This document shows positions 1 through 6,970 of a stretch of DNA of 17,283 bases, piece after piece. The translations under genes and the position numbers were made by a program. How positions within the stretch are numbered: position 1 is the first letter of the stretch; each line of letters begins with the position of its first letter. The DNA is from Elusimicrobia bacterium CG08_land_8_20_14_0_20_59_10 (GTDB lineage Bacteria > Elusimicrobiota > Elusimicrobia > Elusimicrobiales > UBA9959), in the NCBI GenBank assembly GCA_002779045.1, contig PEXO01000003.1:1-17283 (forward strand). The letters run 5' to 3'. The notes beneath the pieces were generated by a model, which saw only the letters and a list, made by a program, of their open reading frames with translations, was not told the DNA's origin and ran no database searches.

Positions 1-609
1 CGTGGCGGCCTCGTCCTGCAGTTCGTCCATTCTGGTGAAGCCGTCCTTGCGGGGCATCATGATGTCCAGCAGGAGCAGGTCGGGTTTCTCCGTGCGCATA
101 CGGGTGGTCACCTGGAACGGGTCGCTCACCACCAGGGTCTTGTAATTGTTCGCTTCCAGGAACATCTTCAGCAGGTCGGAGAATTCGGCGTCGTCGTCGG
201 CCACCAGCACGGTGAGCGGTTTTTCCGGGGAGGGTTTGCCCACGGCCCTGGCCAGCGCCGCTTTTAGCGCTTCAAAATCCACCGGCTTGGTGAGATAGCC
301 GCTCACTTTCGGCGAGGGGCCGGTGACCGCCTCCGTCCTGGGGGTCTGTGAAACTATGATCACCTTCTGGTTCTCGGTAAGCGGGTCCTTCTTCAGGTCG
401 GCCAGCAGGTCCAGCGGGTTGAAGGTGCGCGTGAGGATGTTCAGTATCAGCAGGTCGGGTTTCCAGCTCTGTACGGCGGTCATGACCTGGGCCTGGTTGG
501 CCGCTGCCTGCACCAGGTAGCCGTGTTCCGTCAGGAAAAAGGACAGCGAGCCGGCCACGGAACTGTCCGGTTCCACCAGAAGTATCTTTACCTTCTCCTG
601 TTCAGCCAT
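1..609 (-). CDS. Tandem receiver-domain response regulator, 3' part cut by the window edge
   Basis: The minus strand is open from an ATG at 609 to position 1 (203 codons, no stop), so the C-terminus lies outside the window. Residues 7-123 form a first CheY-like receiver: the acidic pocket is E13/D15, the Ser/Thr switch is S87 and the conserved Lys is in YLTKPVD (K108), but the phospho-acceptor position is N57 (in LLILNIL) instead of Asp. Residues 132-203 begin a second receiver that is canonical: VADDD at 136-140 and D182 in LLLLDIMMP. A short Pro-rich linker (residues 125-131) joins them. The output domain, if any, is not visible, so DNA binding, diguanylate cyclase or a REC-only protein are all possible. 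It is transcribed away from the ATP synthase operon. Only the second receiver can be expected to take a phosphate. Family call is firm; target and partner kinase are unknown. Confidence 0.9.
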   Translation of the reverse strand, partial: MAEQEKVKILLVEPDSSVAGSLSFFLTEHGYLVQAAANQAQVMTAVQSWKPDLLILNILTRTFNPLDLLADLKKDPLTENQKVIIVSQTPRTEAVTGPSPKVSGYLTKPVDFEALKAALARAVGKPSPEKPLTVLVADDDAEFSDLLKMFLEANNYKTLVVSDPFQVTTRMRTEKPDLLLLDIMMPRKDGFTRMDELQDEAAT

Positions 610-624
610 TCAATGAATTCTATC

Positions 625-654
625 ATTATATGCCGTCTCCCTCAAAAAGGTAAA
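625..654 (-). promoter_or_regulatory. Possible sigma70-type promoter for the response regulator
   Basis: On the minus strand a perfect TATAAT lies at 630-625, with TTTACC (4 of 6 matches to TTGACA) at 654-649 and an 18-bp spacer. It would start transcription about ten bases before the ATG at 609, leaving a very short leader with no clear Shine-Dalgarno. I saw no comparably good promoter on the plus strand for the ATP synthase operon. Confidence 0.4.
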
Positions 655-663
655 ATAAAGGCT

Positions 664-879
664 ATGAAAGTACCGCCGCGCCCGGAGGAGAGCTACTGGA
701 AATACGCGCAGATAGGCCTCCAGCTCGCTGTCGGCGTACTGCTGGGTTTCTGGGCGGGCTACAGCCTGGACGCGAAATTCGGCACTTCGCCGTGGCTTAT
801 GCTGGGGGGGGCGGCGGCCGGGATGGCGGGCGGGTTCTACCTGACGGCAAAAGAACTCTTCAAGGAGGGGAAAGAGTAA
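664..879 (+). CDS. atpZ: AtpZ/AtpI-family small membrane protein (first gene of the ATP synthase operon)
   Basis: This 71-residue protein matches the 'ATPase gene 1' (AtpZ/AtpI) family found at the head of many atp operons: after a short hydrophilic start (MKVPPRPEESYWKY) come two hydrophobic helices (about 14-31 and 40-58) with the typical GYSLDAKFGTSPW turn between them and a Gly-rich second helix ending in GGFYLTAKEL. Family members are thought to help c-ring assembly or Mg2+/Ca2+ supply to the synthase; this role is family knowledge. The frame is open upstream to 523, but the ATG at 664 is chosen because the family homology begins just after it and the upstream codons lie inside the divergent gene. 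Its stop overlaps the next start (TAATG). Confidence 0.8.
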   Translation: MKVPPRPEESYWKYAQIGLQLAVGVLLGFWAGYSLDAKFGTSPWLMLGGAAAGMAGGFYLTAKELFKEGKE

Positions 880-1175
880 TGCCGCTCATGGACTCCGGCT
901 GGTCCGCGCTGTTCTGGGGCTGTGCCGCGGGGTTGTTCAACGGCGCGCTGTCACGCTGGGCGCTTAAAAGGACCCTTACCTCCTCCGACGCGGTCTTTTA
1001 TCCGGTCTTCGCGGGTGGGTTCTTCTACCGGCTGTGTTTCCTGGCGGCCGCGGTCTGGTTGTTGCGGAACGAAAAATATATAATTGTTATCCCGTTCGCA
1101 GCCTCACTTTTGGCGGTCCAGTTCGTTTTTGAAGCGGTTCCCCTGAAAAGAAATGGGACTAAAAGAAATACTTGA
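879..1175 (+). CDS. Small membrane protein, probable ATP synthase subunit I (AtpI-like)
   Basis: A 98-residue hydrophobic protein with about three to four membrane segments (near residues 8-26, 40-62 and 67-88) separated by short basic loops. Position, size and topology match the poorly conserved subunit I / AtpI family (assembly of the c ring), which sits directly before atpB in many operons; no sequence motif proves this. The start at 879 overlaps the stop of the preceding gene (TAATG), a translational coupling arrangement, and the 3' end overlaps atpB by 23 bp in another frame. An alternative is a lineage-specific membrane protein with no synthase role. Confidence 0.65.
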   Translation: MPLMDSGWSALFWGCAAGLFNGALSRWALKRTLTSSDAVFYPVFAGGFFYRLCFLAAAVWLLRNEKYIIVIPFAASLLAVQFVFEAVPLKRNGTKRNT

Positions 1176-1914
1176 GCATCACATAGTGGACCATATCTGG
1201 TCCTGGCTGTATTTCGGCCCGCTGAAGCTGCCGGTATCCAAGCATTTGCTGATGATGGGGCTGGCTTCGCTTATACTGCTGGTGGCGCTCCCGCTCCTGA
1301 TACGCAGCCGCAGCGCCGCGCTGGCCCCTTTCCGGGCCATGCTCGAGATGGTGGTGCTGTTCCTGCGCGACGAGGTGGTGGTCCCCAATCTCGGACGTAA
1401 GGGCGCCGCCTACCTGGGCTATTTCTCCACGCTGTTCTTCTTCATCCTGACCATGAACCTGCTGGGCATGGTGCCGTTCGGCGCCACGGCCACCGGGAAC
1501 CTGGCTGTTACGGCCGGGCTTGCGGCTACCACTTTTCTCTTGATAAATTTTGCAGGGATAAAAGAGCAGGGGCTCTTCAGCTATCTCGCGCACATTGTTC
1601 CCAAGGGCGTGCCGGCCTGGCTTTACCCGCTGCTTTTCCCGATGGAACTTATCGGCCTGGTGATCAAGGCTTTTGCGCTCTGCATCCGTCTTTTCGCCAA
1701 TATGATAGCCGGGCACATAGTCATACTCTCCTTCATCGGCTTTATTTTTATCTTCGGTTCGATAAACGCGGCGCTGGGCCTGGGCGTAGCGCCGGTATCG
1801 GTGCTGCTGGTCCTTTTTATATTGCTGCTGGAACTCTTTGTGGCGTTCCTGCAGGCTTATATTTTCACGTTCCTTACCGCCATTTTTACCGGCGCGGCGA
1901 TGCACCCGCACTAG
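1153..1914 (+). CDS. atpB: F1Fo ATP synthase subunit a
   Basis: The 253-residue protein is the stator channel subunit of Fo, which forms the two ion half-channels next to the c ring. It has five to six hydrophobic segments. The essential Arg is visible as R179 in LCIRLFANMIAGH, the most conserved stretch of the family, and the preceding FPMELIGLVIKAF and the C-terminal LELFVAFLQAYIFTFLTAIF are also typical. Length is normal. The ATG at 1153 lies inside the end of the previous gene, so translation is probably coupled. The start MGLKEILEHHIVDH is the amphipathic leader usual in subunit a. Confidence 0.97.
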   Translation: MGLKEILEHHIVDHIWSWLYFGPLKLPVSKHLLMMGLASLILLVALPLLIRSRSAALAPFRAMLEMVVLFLRDEVVVPNLGRKGAAYLGYFSTLFFFILTMNLLGMVPFGATATGNLAVTAGLAATTFLLINFAGIKEQGLFSYLAHIVPKGVPAWLYPLLFPMELIGLVIKAFALCIRLFANMIAGHIVILSFIGFIFIFGSINAALGLGVAPVSVLLVLFILLLELFVAFLQAYIFTFLTAIFTGAAMHPH

Positions 1915-1967
1915 AAGAACGTTAGGGAAAGGGGCACAAAAGCTTTGCGACGGTCTTAATCTTGAAC

Positions 1968-1975
1968 GGAGGGAG
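1968..1975 (+). promoter_or_regulatory. Very strong ribosome binding site of atpE
   Basis: GGAGGGAG lies 6 bases before the atpE ATG at 1982, the best Shine-Dalgarno in the operon. This fits the need for about ten c subunits for each a subunit. The 67-bp atpB-atpE gap holds no clear promoter or terminator. Confidence 0.75.
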
Positions 1976-1981
1976 TAAAAA

Positions 1982-2278
1982 ATGACTGACCTGACATTTA
2001 TAGGACTGGGTTATATAGCCGCCGGCGTGGGCGCGGGGCTTACGCTGCTGGGTGCCGGCCTGGGCATAGGCAAGCTGGCCGCCAGCGCGCTGGAGGGCAC
2101 GGCCCGCCAGCCCGAAGCCGGCGCCGCGCTGCGCACCACCATGATCATAGCCGCCGCGCTGATAGAAGGCCTCGCGTTCTTCGCGCTGGTCATCTGCCTG
2201 CTGGCCGTGATGAACTTCAGCATGCCCAAGGGCCCCGGGGCCGGCGCCGACGCCGCCCAGACGGAAGCGCATAAGTAG
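1982..2278 (+). CDS. atpE: F1Fo ATP synthase subunit c (proteolipid)
   Basis: A 98-residue two-helix hairpin that forms the rotor ring. Helix 1 holds the Gly-rich packing motif GAGLGIG (residues 24-30), the polar loop is ARQPE (41-45), and helix 2 carries the ion-binding carboxylate E62 in AALIEGL. In Na+-type rings a Gln in helix 1 and a Ser/Thr just after the Glu complete the site; by alignment from ARQPE these places hold I29 and G63, so H+ coupling is inferred. The C-terminus has an unusual polar tail of about 20 residues after the second helix (KGPGAGADAAQTEAHK). Confidence 0.97.
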   Translation: MTDLTFIGLGYIAAGVGAGLTLLGAGLGIGKLAASALEGTARQPEAGAALRTTMIIAAALIEGLAFFALVICLLAVMNFSMPKGPGAGADAAQTEAHK

Positions 2279-2375
2279 TCACAAGTCACAAGTCACAGGT
2301 CACAGGTGACAGGCGACTGGCGACTGGTGACAGGTGACTGGCGACTGGTGTTTTATAATATGTGACTGGAGTTTT
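2278..2375 (+). repeat. Heptamer tandem repeat array between atpE and atpF
   Basis: Fourteen consecutive 7-bp units run in one phase from the last base of the atpE stop codon: GTCACAA twice, GTCACAG twice, then GTGACAG, GCGACTG (twice), GTGACAG, GTGACTG, GCGACTG, GTGTTTT, ATAATAT, GTGACTG and GAGTTTT. Early units (GTCAC) and later units (GTGAC) are complementary, so the RNA can fold; for example AGTCACA at 2284-2290 can pair with TGTGACT at 2361-2367. The last two units supply the GGAG at 2368-2371 that serves as the atpF Shine-Dalgarno, 6 bases before its ATG. It lacks the unique spacers of a CRISPR. Confidence 0.85.
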
Positions 2376-2377
2376 CT

Positions 2378-2896
2378 ATGGAAGCATTGATAAAACCGGA
2401 ACTGGGCCTGACCATCTGGACCATAGTCTGTTTCGTGCTACTGGTGCTGCTGCTTTCCAAAACGGCCTGGAAGCCGCTGCTGCAGGCGGTGGCGGAGCGC
2501 GAGCGCGCCATAAAGAACGACCGGGAATCGGCCGAGACCGCGAGGGCGGAGGCCGAAAAGGTAAAAGCGGAGCTGGACGCGCGCCTGGCGCAGCTCAGGA
2601 CCGAGATCCAGGCCCGCATGGGAGAGGCGCTGCAGACGGCGGAAAGGGAGAAGGAACTGCTGCTGACCGAGGCGCGCAAAAGCGCCGCCTCCATAGTGGA
2701 GTTCGCCCGCAAGGAAATTGAGGCGCAGAAACTGGAAGCCGTGCGGGAACTTAAGAACAAGGTGGCCGAGCTGTCGCTGCTGACGGCGGAAAAGGTGCTT
2801 ATGAAGAACCTGGACCACCGCGCGAACACGGAGCTTTCTGCGCGCTATCTCGCGCAGGTGGAGAAAGAGCGCCCGGACCTGAAGATGAGCGCCTGA
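2378..2896 (+). CDS. atpF: F1Fo ATP synthase subunit b
   Basis: A 172-residue peripheral stalk protein: one N-terminal membrane helix (about residues 10-27, LTIWTIVCFVLLVLLLSK) followed by the long charged helix typical of subunit b, rich in Glu, Lys, Arg and Ala (about 40-140), and the conserved end VAELSLLTAEKVLMKNL. It links subunit a to the delta/alpha cap and dimerises through the coiled coil. Only one b gene is present, so a homodimer is expected. The start follows the heptamer array, whose last units form the GGAG ribosome binding site. The stop TGA is followed directly by TAA and the delta ATG. Confidence 0.95.
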   Translation: MEALIKPELGLTIWTIVCFVLLVLLLSKTAWKPLLQAVAERERAIKNDRESAETARAEAEKVKAELDARLAQLRTEIQARMGEALQTAEREKELLLTEARKSAASIVEFARKEIEAQKLEAVRELKNKVAELSLLTAEKVLMKNLDHRANTELSARYLAQVEKERPDLKMSA

Positions 2897-2899
2897 TAA

Positions 2900-3490
2900 A
2901 TGGATTACTCGGAAAAGATACTGGCAAAACGCTATGCCCGGGCCTACATGTTCCCGCAAGGCAAGGACAAGCCGCCGCATGGCGGTGGCGGTAGTCCGGC
3001 CGGCGCATCCGGTCCCGGGCCGCAGGCGGCTTCGCGCGCGCGCCTGGACGGGCTGCGCCGCGTTTTCGAGGCCGCGCAGCCTTTTGCGAAGATACTCACC
3101 CGCCCCGCCGTTAGCGTGGAAGCGAAGCTCGACGTGCTGTCTCGGCTGCTGGGGCCCGGGATAAAGGGGGCGCCGGCCGGCCTGGCCGGGCTGCTGGTGC
3201 GCAAGGGGCGCTTCGCCCTTCTGGGGGATATACTGGAAGAGAGCGTCCGCATCAACGATTCCGTCTGCGGCATGCTGCGCGCGGAGCTCTACAGCCGTTA
3301 CGGCCTGTCGGCGGGAGAACTGGTGCGCATTGAAACCATGCTCTCCGGGATGACGAAAAGGAAGATAGCTCTGCGGCAGGTGATAACAGAGCGCGTGATA
3401 GGCGGCTTTGAGATAAAGGTGGGGGATGTGACGCTGGACGCCACGGTGCGCGGCAGGCTGGACGAACTTAAGAAAAAACTGCTTGGATAA
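2900..3490 (+). CDS. atpH: F1Fo ATP synthase subunit delta with a Gly/Pro-rich insert
   Basis: The 196-residue protein is the cap joining the b stalk to F1 alpha. The family N-terminus is seen in SEKILAKRYARAY, and the C-terminal half has the expected ERVIGGFEIKVGD signature (family IGG[FIL].I..GD) and a final amphipathic helix (LDELKKKLLG). Between helix 1 and helix 2 there is an extra low-complexity segment, about residues 18-45, rich in Gly, Pro and Ala (PPHGGGGSPAG), which ordinary delta subunits lack; without it the length would be normal (about 170-180). The start is 3 bases after the atpF stop. Confidence 0.93.
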   Translation: MDYSEKILAKRYARAYMFPQGKDKPPHGGGGSPAGASGPGPQAASRARLDGLRRVFEAAQPFAKILTRPAVSVEAKLDVLSRLLGPGIKGAPAGLAGLLVRKGRFALLGDILEESVRINDSVCGMLRAELYSRYGLSAGELVRIETMLSGMTKRKIALRQVITERVIGGFEIKVGDVTLDATVRGRLDELKKKLLG

Positions 3491-3502
3491 AAAGGCGGAG
3501 CG

Positions 3503-5020
3503 ATGATACGACCCGAAGAGATCACCGAAATAATCAGGAGCAGGATAGACAATTTTGTGCCCGAGGCGCAGCTCGGCGAGACCGGGCAGGTGCTGCAGAT
3601 AGGCGACGGCATAGCCCGCATCTACGGTCTTAACTCCGCGCTTATCGGCGAGCTGGTTGAGTTCGAGAAGGGCGTGATGGGGATGGTGCTCAATATCGAG
3701 CGGGAGAACGTGGGCGTGGTGGTGATGGGCAGCGACGTCCTTATAAAGGAAGGCGACCGCGTAAAGAGGACCGGCCGGGTGCTGGAAGTGCCGGTCGGGC
3801 CGGAGCTGATAGGCCGCGTGGTTGACGCGCTGGGCATCCCGCTGGACGGCAAGGGCCCGCTGAACGCCAAAAAAAGGCGCCCGGTGGAGGTCATCGCTCC
3901 CGGCGTGGTGGAGCGCCAGCCGGTGAAGGAGCCGCTGCAGACCGGCCTGAAGGCCATAGACGCCATGATTCCTATAGGCCGCGGCCAGCGCGAGCTGATA
4001 ATAGGCGACCGGCAGACGGGCAAGACAGCCGTGGCCCTGGACACGATACTGAACCAGAAGAACGAGCCGCCGGAAACGCGTCCCATCTGCATTTACGTGG
4101 CCATCGGCCAGAAGGAATCCACCGTGGCCCGCATGGCCAAAACGCTGGAGGATAACGGCGCCATGGAGTATTCAGTGATAGTCTCCGCGTCGGCCTCCCT
4201 GCCGGCCTCCATGCTTTACCTGGCCCCCTATTCCGGCTGCGCCATAGGCGAGGAGTTCATGTGGCAGGGCCGCCACGCGCTGATAATCTACGACGACCTT
4301 TCCAAGCATGCGCAGGCCTACCGTCAGATGTCGCTGCTGCTGCGGCGCCCTCCCGGCCGCGAGGCCTATCCCGGCGACGTGTTCTATCTCCATTCCAGGC
4401 TGCTTGAGCGCGCCTGCAAGCTTAACGACAAGAACGGCGGCGGCTCGCTCACCGCGCTGCCCATAATAGAAACGCAGGCCAACGACGTTACGGCCTATAT
4501 CCCCACCAACGTCATCTCTATAACCGACGGGCAGATCTACCTGGAGTCCAACCTGTTCCATTCCGGCATCAGGCCCGCCGTGAACGTGGGCATCTCGGTG
4601 TCGCGCGTGGGCGGCTCGGCGCAGGTAAAGGCCATGCGCCAGGTGGCCGGCAAGCTGCGCCTGGACCTGGCCCAGTACAATGAGCTCGCCGCTTTCGCGC
4701 AGTTCGGCTCGGACCTGGACAAAGGCAGCACCGACCTGCTCAAGCTGGGCCAGCGCATGGTGGAACTGCTCAAGCAGGACCAGTACGCGCCCCTGCCCGT
4801 GGAGGAGCAGGTGGCGGTGCTGTTCGCCGGCACGCGCGGCCATCTCGACGATACGGAGGTGGAGAAGGTGCGGGACTTCGAGGCGGCGCTGCTGCGGTTC
4901 CTGCGCGATTCTTATGCCAACCTGCTTGCCGATATTGCCGGTAAAAAACAGCTGGACGCGGAACTGGAGGAGCGCCTGGTCGCGGCCATAGAGGACTTTA
5001 AGAAGAGGAGCTCCCGGTAA
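3503..5020 (+). CDS. atpA: F1Fo ATP synthase subunit alpha
   Basis: A 505-residue F1 subunit that holds the non-catalytic nucleotide sites and supplies the Arg finger to beta. It shows the N-terminal beta-barrel, the Walker A motif GDRQTGKT at 168-175, the Walker B region ALIIYDDLSKHAQAYR and the conserved PGREAYPGDVFYLHSRLLERA. The C-terminal helical domain is complete and the length is standard. AAAGG at 3491-3495 precedes the ATG. Several isoleucines are encoded by ATA, as in the neighbours. Confidence 0.98.
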   Translation: MIRPEEITEIIRSRIDNFVPEAQLGETGQVLQIGDGIARIYGLNSALIGELVEFEKGVMGMVLNIERENVGVVVMGSDVLIKEGDRVKRTGRVLEVPVGPELIGRVVDALGIPLDGKGPLNAKKRRPVEVIAPGVVERQPVKEPLQTGLKAIDAMIPIGRGQRELIIGDRQTGKTAVALDTILNQKNEPPETRPICIYVAIGQKESTVARMAKTLEDNGAMEYSVIVSASASLPASMLYLAPYSGCAIGEEFMWQGRHALIIYDDLSKHAQAYRQMSLLLRRPPGREAYPGDVFYLHSRLLERACKLNDKNGGGSLTALPIIETQANDVTAYIPTNVISITDGQIYLESNLFHSGIRPAVNVGISVSRVGGSAQVKAMRQVAGKLRLDLAQYNELAAFAQFGSDLDKGSTDLLKLGQRMVELLKQDQYAPLPVEEQVAVLFAGTRGHLDDTEVEKVRDFEAALLRFLRDSYANLLADIAGKKQLDAELEERLVAAIEDFKKRSSR

Positions 5021-5021
5021 T

Positions 5022-5945
5022 ATGAAGAAATACCTTGTCACCGGCGGCGCCGGGTTCATAGGCTCCAACCTCGCTTTCGCCCTGGAGGGGGAGCGCAAGG
5101 CCGGTGTGACCGTGTTGGACGATTTTTCCTCCGGCAATTACAAGAACCTGGTCGGTTTCACCGGGGACATTATCGCCGGAGACATACGCAGCCGGGACTG
5201 GTTCGACAAGGCCGGGCCGGCGGACGCGATCTTCCACGAGGCCGCTATCACCGATACCACGGTCACCGACCAGCGCAAAATGATGGAAGTCAACGTGGAC
5301 GGCTTCAGGAACGTGCTTGACTACGCGCTGAAGTCCGGCGTTAAGCGCGTGGTCTACGCCTCTTCCGCGGCCGTTTACGGCAACGGCCATTGCCCTATGC
5401 GCGAGGAGCAGACCCCGGCCCCGGAGAATATCTACGGCTTCTCCAAGGCCGTCATGGATAATGTGGCGCGCGAGTTCGCGGCCGCGCACGAAGAGATGAC
5501 CCTGGTGGGCCTGCGCTATTTCAACGTCTACGGGCCCCGCGAGTATTACAAGGGCAATCCCGCCAGCATGATGTTCCACCTTTACAACCAGATGAAGGCC
5601 GGCAAGCGCCCCCGCATCTTCAAGTTCGGCGAGCAGCTGCGCGACTTTGTCTACGTAAAAGACATAGTGCGCGGCAACCTCAACGCCCTGGACGCGGAGA
5701 AATCCTGTATCTGCAACCTGGCCAGCGGCAAGCCTGGTAATTTCAACGAGGTGATAGAAGCGCTGAACAAGGCGCTGGGGTCGGACCTCGCGCCCGAGTA
5801 TTTCGAGAACCCGTATTCCTTCTACCAGAACAAGACGCAGGCTGACCTGCGCCGGACCAGGGCCCTGCTGAACTACAGGCCGGAGTGGAGCCTGGAGGAC
5901 GGGATAGCGGATTATGTCAAGGTTCTGAAGAAGGATTGGAAGTAA
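5022..5945 (+). CDS. hldD: ADP-L-glycero-D-manno-heptose 6-epimerase (HldD-like) inside the atp operon
   Basis: A 307-residue extended SDR. Cofactor binding is shown by TGGAGFIG (7-14) and an early Asp pair (LDDFSS). The family-specific signs of HldD over other NDP-sugar epimerases are IFHEAAITDTT, the Y138-x3-K142 motif (YGFSK), RYFNVYGPRE with K177 shortly after (the E. coli enzyme has a catalytic Lys in the same place), the RDFVYVKDIVRGNL segment and QNKTQADLRR near the end. It inverts C6 of ADP-heptose in LPS inner-core synthesis, in the cytoplasm. The gene starts one base after the alpha stop codon, with GAGGAG at 5005-5010, so it is part of the transcript. No other heptose gene is in the window. 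A different sugar substrate within the same family is possible. Confidence 0.88.
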   Translation: MKKYLVTGGAGFIGSNLAFALEGERKAGVTVLDDFSSGNYKNLVGFTGDIIAGDIRSRDWFDKAGPADAIFHEAAITDTTVTDQRKMMEVNVDGFRNVLDYALKSGVKRVVYASSAAVYGNGHCPMREEQTPAPENIYGFSKAVMDNVAREFAAAHEEMTLVGLRYFNVYGPREYYKGNPASMMFHLYNQMKAGKRPRIFKFGEQLRDFVYVKDIVRGNLNALDAEKSCICNLASGKPGNFNEVIEALNKALGSDLAPEYFENPYSFYQNKTQADLRRTRALLNYRPEWSLEDGIADYVKVLKKDWK

Positions 5946-5951
5946 CAGGGA

Positions 5952-6042
5952 AATCGAGGATCGGGAATCGGGAATCAAAAAAACAGGATTCCGGTTCCAA
6001 GATCCCCGATTCAAGATTCCCGATTAGCGATCCCCGATTTTA
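5952..6042 (+). repeat. Heptamer tandem repeat array between hldD and atpG, with an orientation switch
   Basis: Thirteen 7-bp units keep one phase: AATCGAG, GATCGGG, AATCGGG, AATCAAA, AAAACAG, GATTCCG, GTTCCAA, GATCCCC, GATTCAA, GATTCCC, GATTAGC, GATCCCC, GATTTTA. The first units read as the reverse complement of the later ones (GGGAATC against GATTCCC), so the array is a large imperfect inverted repeat that can form a hairpin in the transcript; AATCGGGAATC at 5966-5976 pairs exactly with GATTCCCGATT at 6015-6025. It fills almost the whole gap and ends 5 bases before the atpG ATG. Confidence 0.85.
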
Positions 6043-6047
6043 AATTT

Positions 6048-6953
6048 ATGGCTTCATTGCGCGACATCCGTAAACATATTTCGTCTGTAAAGAGTATAAA
6101 ACAGATAACCCACGCCATGAAGATGGTGGCCGCGGCGCGCATCAAGCGCGCGCAGAACGCCATCTTGGCGTCCCGGCCTTTCGCCATAGAGATGAACCGC
6201 CTTATTTCGGACCTGTACGCCGAGCTTGCCGAGGGCGATTTTTCCTGTTCCCCGGCGGCGGCCCTTTTCGAGGAGCGACCGCCCGGCGGGCCGCTCTGCC
6301 TGGTGCTGGTCACCGCGGACAAGGGGCTGTGCGGCTCTTTCAACACCAACCTGCTGAAGGCCGCCGCCGAGTGGCTGCGCGAGAACCGCGGGCGCAAGCT
6401 CTACGCCGTAGTGGTGGGCCGGAAGGGGCGGGATTTCCTGCGCCGCCTTAAGAACCTGGACCTGGAGATAAGTTTCGAACTGGTGGGGATCTTCCCCAAG
6501 GCCGGGTACGCCCACGCGCAGCTGCTGGCGGAGAATATCTTCAGGATTTACTCTTCCCGGCGCGTGGAGAGCGTTACGCTGATTTACAATGAGTTCAAGT
6601 CAATGCTGGCCCAGCGCATAGTCGCCGAGCGCCTGCTGCCGCTGAAAAGCCATATCCTGGAGGGCGGCATGGAGCCGGGCGGCAGGCGGGGGGCTGATTT
6701 TATCTTCGAGCCGGACAAGCCCCTGCTGCTGGAGGCCCTGCTGCCCCGCCACGTGGGCGCGCAGCTGTACCGGGCGCTGCTGGAATCGCAGGCGGCCGAA
6801 CTGGCCGCGCGCATGAGCGCCATGGAATCCGCCTCCAAGAACGCCTCGGAGCTTATAGAGGGGCTGACCCTGCGGATGAACAAGACCCGCCAGGCGATGA
6901 TCACCACGGAGCTTAATGAGATAGTTAGCGGGTCGGAGGCGCTCGGCGGTTAG
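6048..6953 (+). CDS. atpG: F1Fo ATP synthase subunit gamma
   Basis: A 301-residue central rotor shaft. Both coiled-coil ends are present: the N-terminal ASLRDIRKHISSVKSIKQIT and KMVAAARIKRAQ, and the C-terminal ESASKNASELIEGLTLRMNKTRQAMITTELNEIVSG (residues about 262-298). The Rossmann-like middle has the conserved VTADKGLCGSFNTNL. Length is at the upper normal limit. No Shine-Dalgarno is visible: the bases before the ATG belong to the heptamer array and an AT-rich stretch, so expression may depend on the RNA fold of the array or on coupling. GTG or TTG alternatives further in would remove the conserved N-terminus, so 6048 is right. Confidence 0.96.
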   Translation: MASLRDIRKHISSVKSIKQITHAMKMVAAARIKRAQNAILASRPFAIEMNRLISDLYAELAEGDFSCSPAAALFEERPPGGPLCLVLVTADKGLCGSFNTNLLKAAAEWLRENRGRKLYAVVVGRKGRDFLRRLKNLDLEISFELVGIFPKAGYAHAQLLAENIFRIYSSRRVESVTLIYNEFKSMLAQRIVAERLLPLKSHILEGGMEPGGRRGADFIFEPDKPLLLEALLPRHVGAQLYRALLESQAAELAARMSAMESASKNASELIEGLTLRMNKTRQAMITTELNEIVSGSEALGG

Positions 6954-6970
6954 GCCGTTTGATGCGCGTA

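Noticed and set aside
1159..1911. 250-codon open frame on the minus strand
   Set aside because: It is the complement of atpB and is rich in Gln, His and Arg without a domain. It is a shadow frame.
2278..2375. CRISPR array
   Set aside because: The repeats are 7 bp and directly adjacent without spacers, and there are no cas genes. The same holds for 5952-6042.
2438..2980. 180-codon minus-strand frame across atpF and atpH
   Set aside because: It is the complement of a coiled-coil gene and crosses the atpF/atpH junction; no independent evidence.
4172..5137. 321-codon minus-strand frame, and a 338-codon one at 4998-6014
   Set aside because: Both are antisense to atpA and hldD, which are certain genes. 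No homology or start signal supports them.
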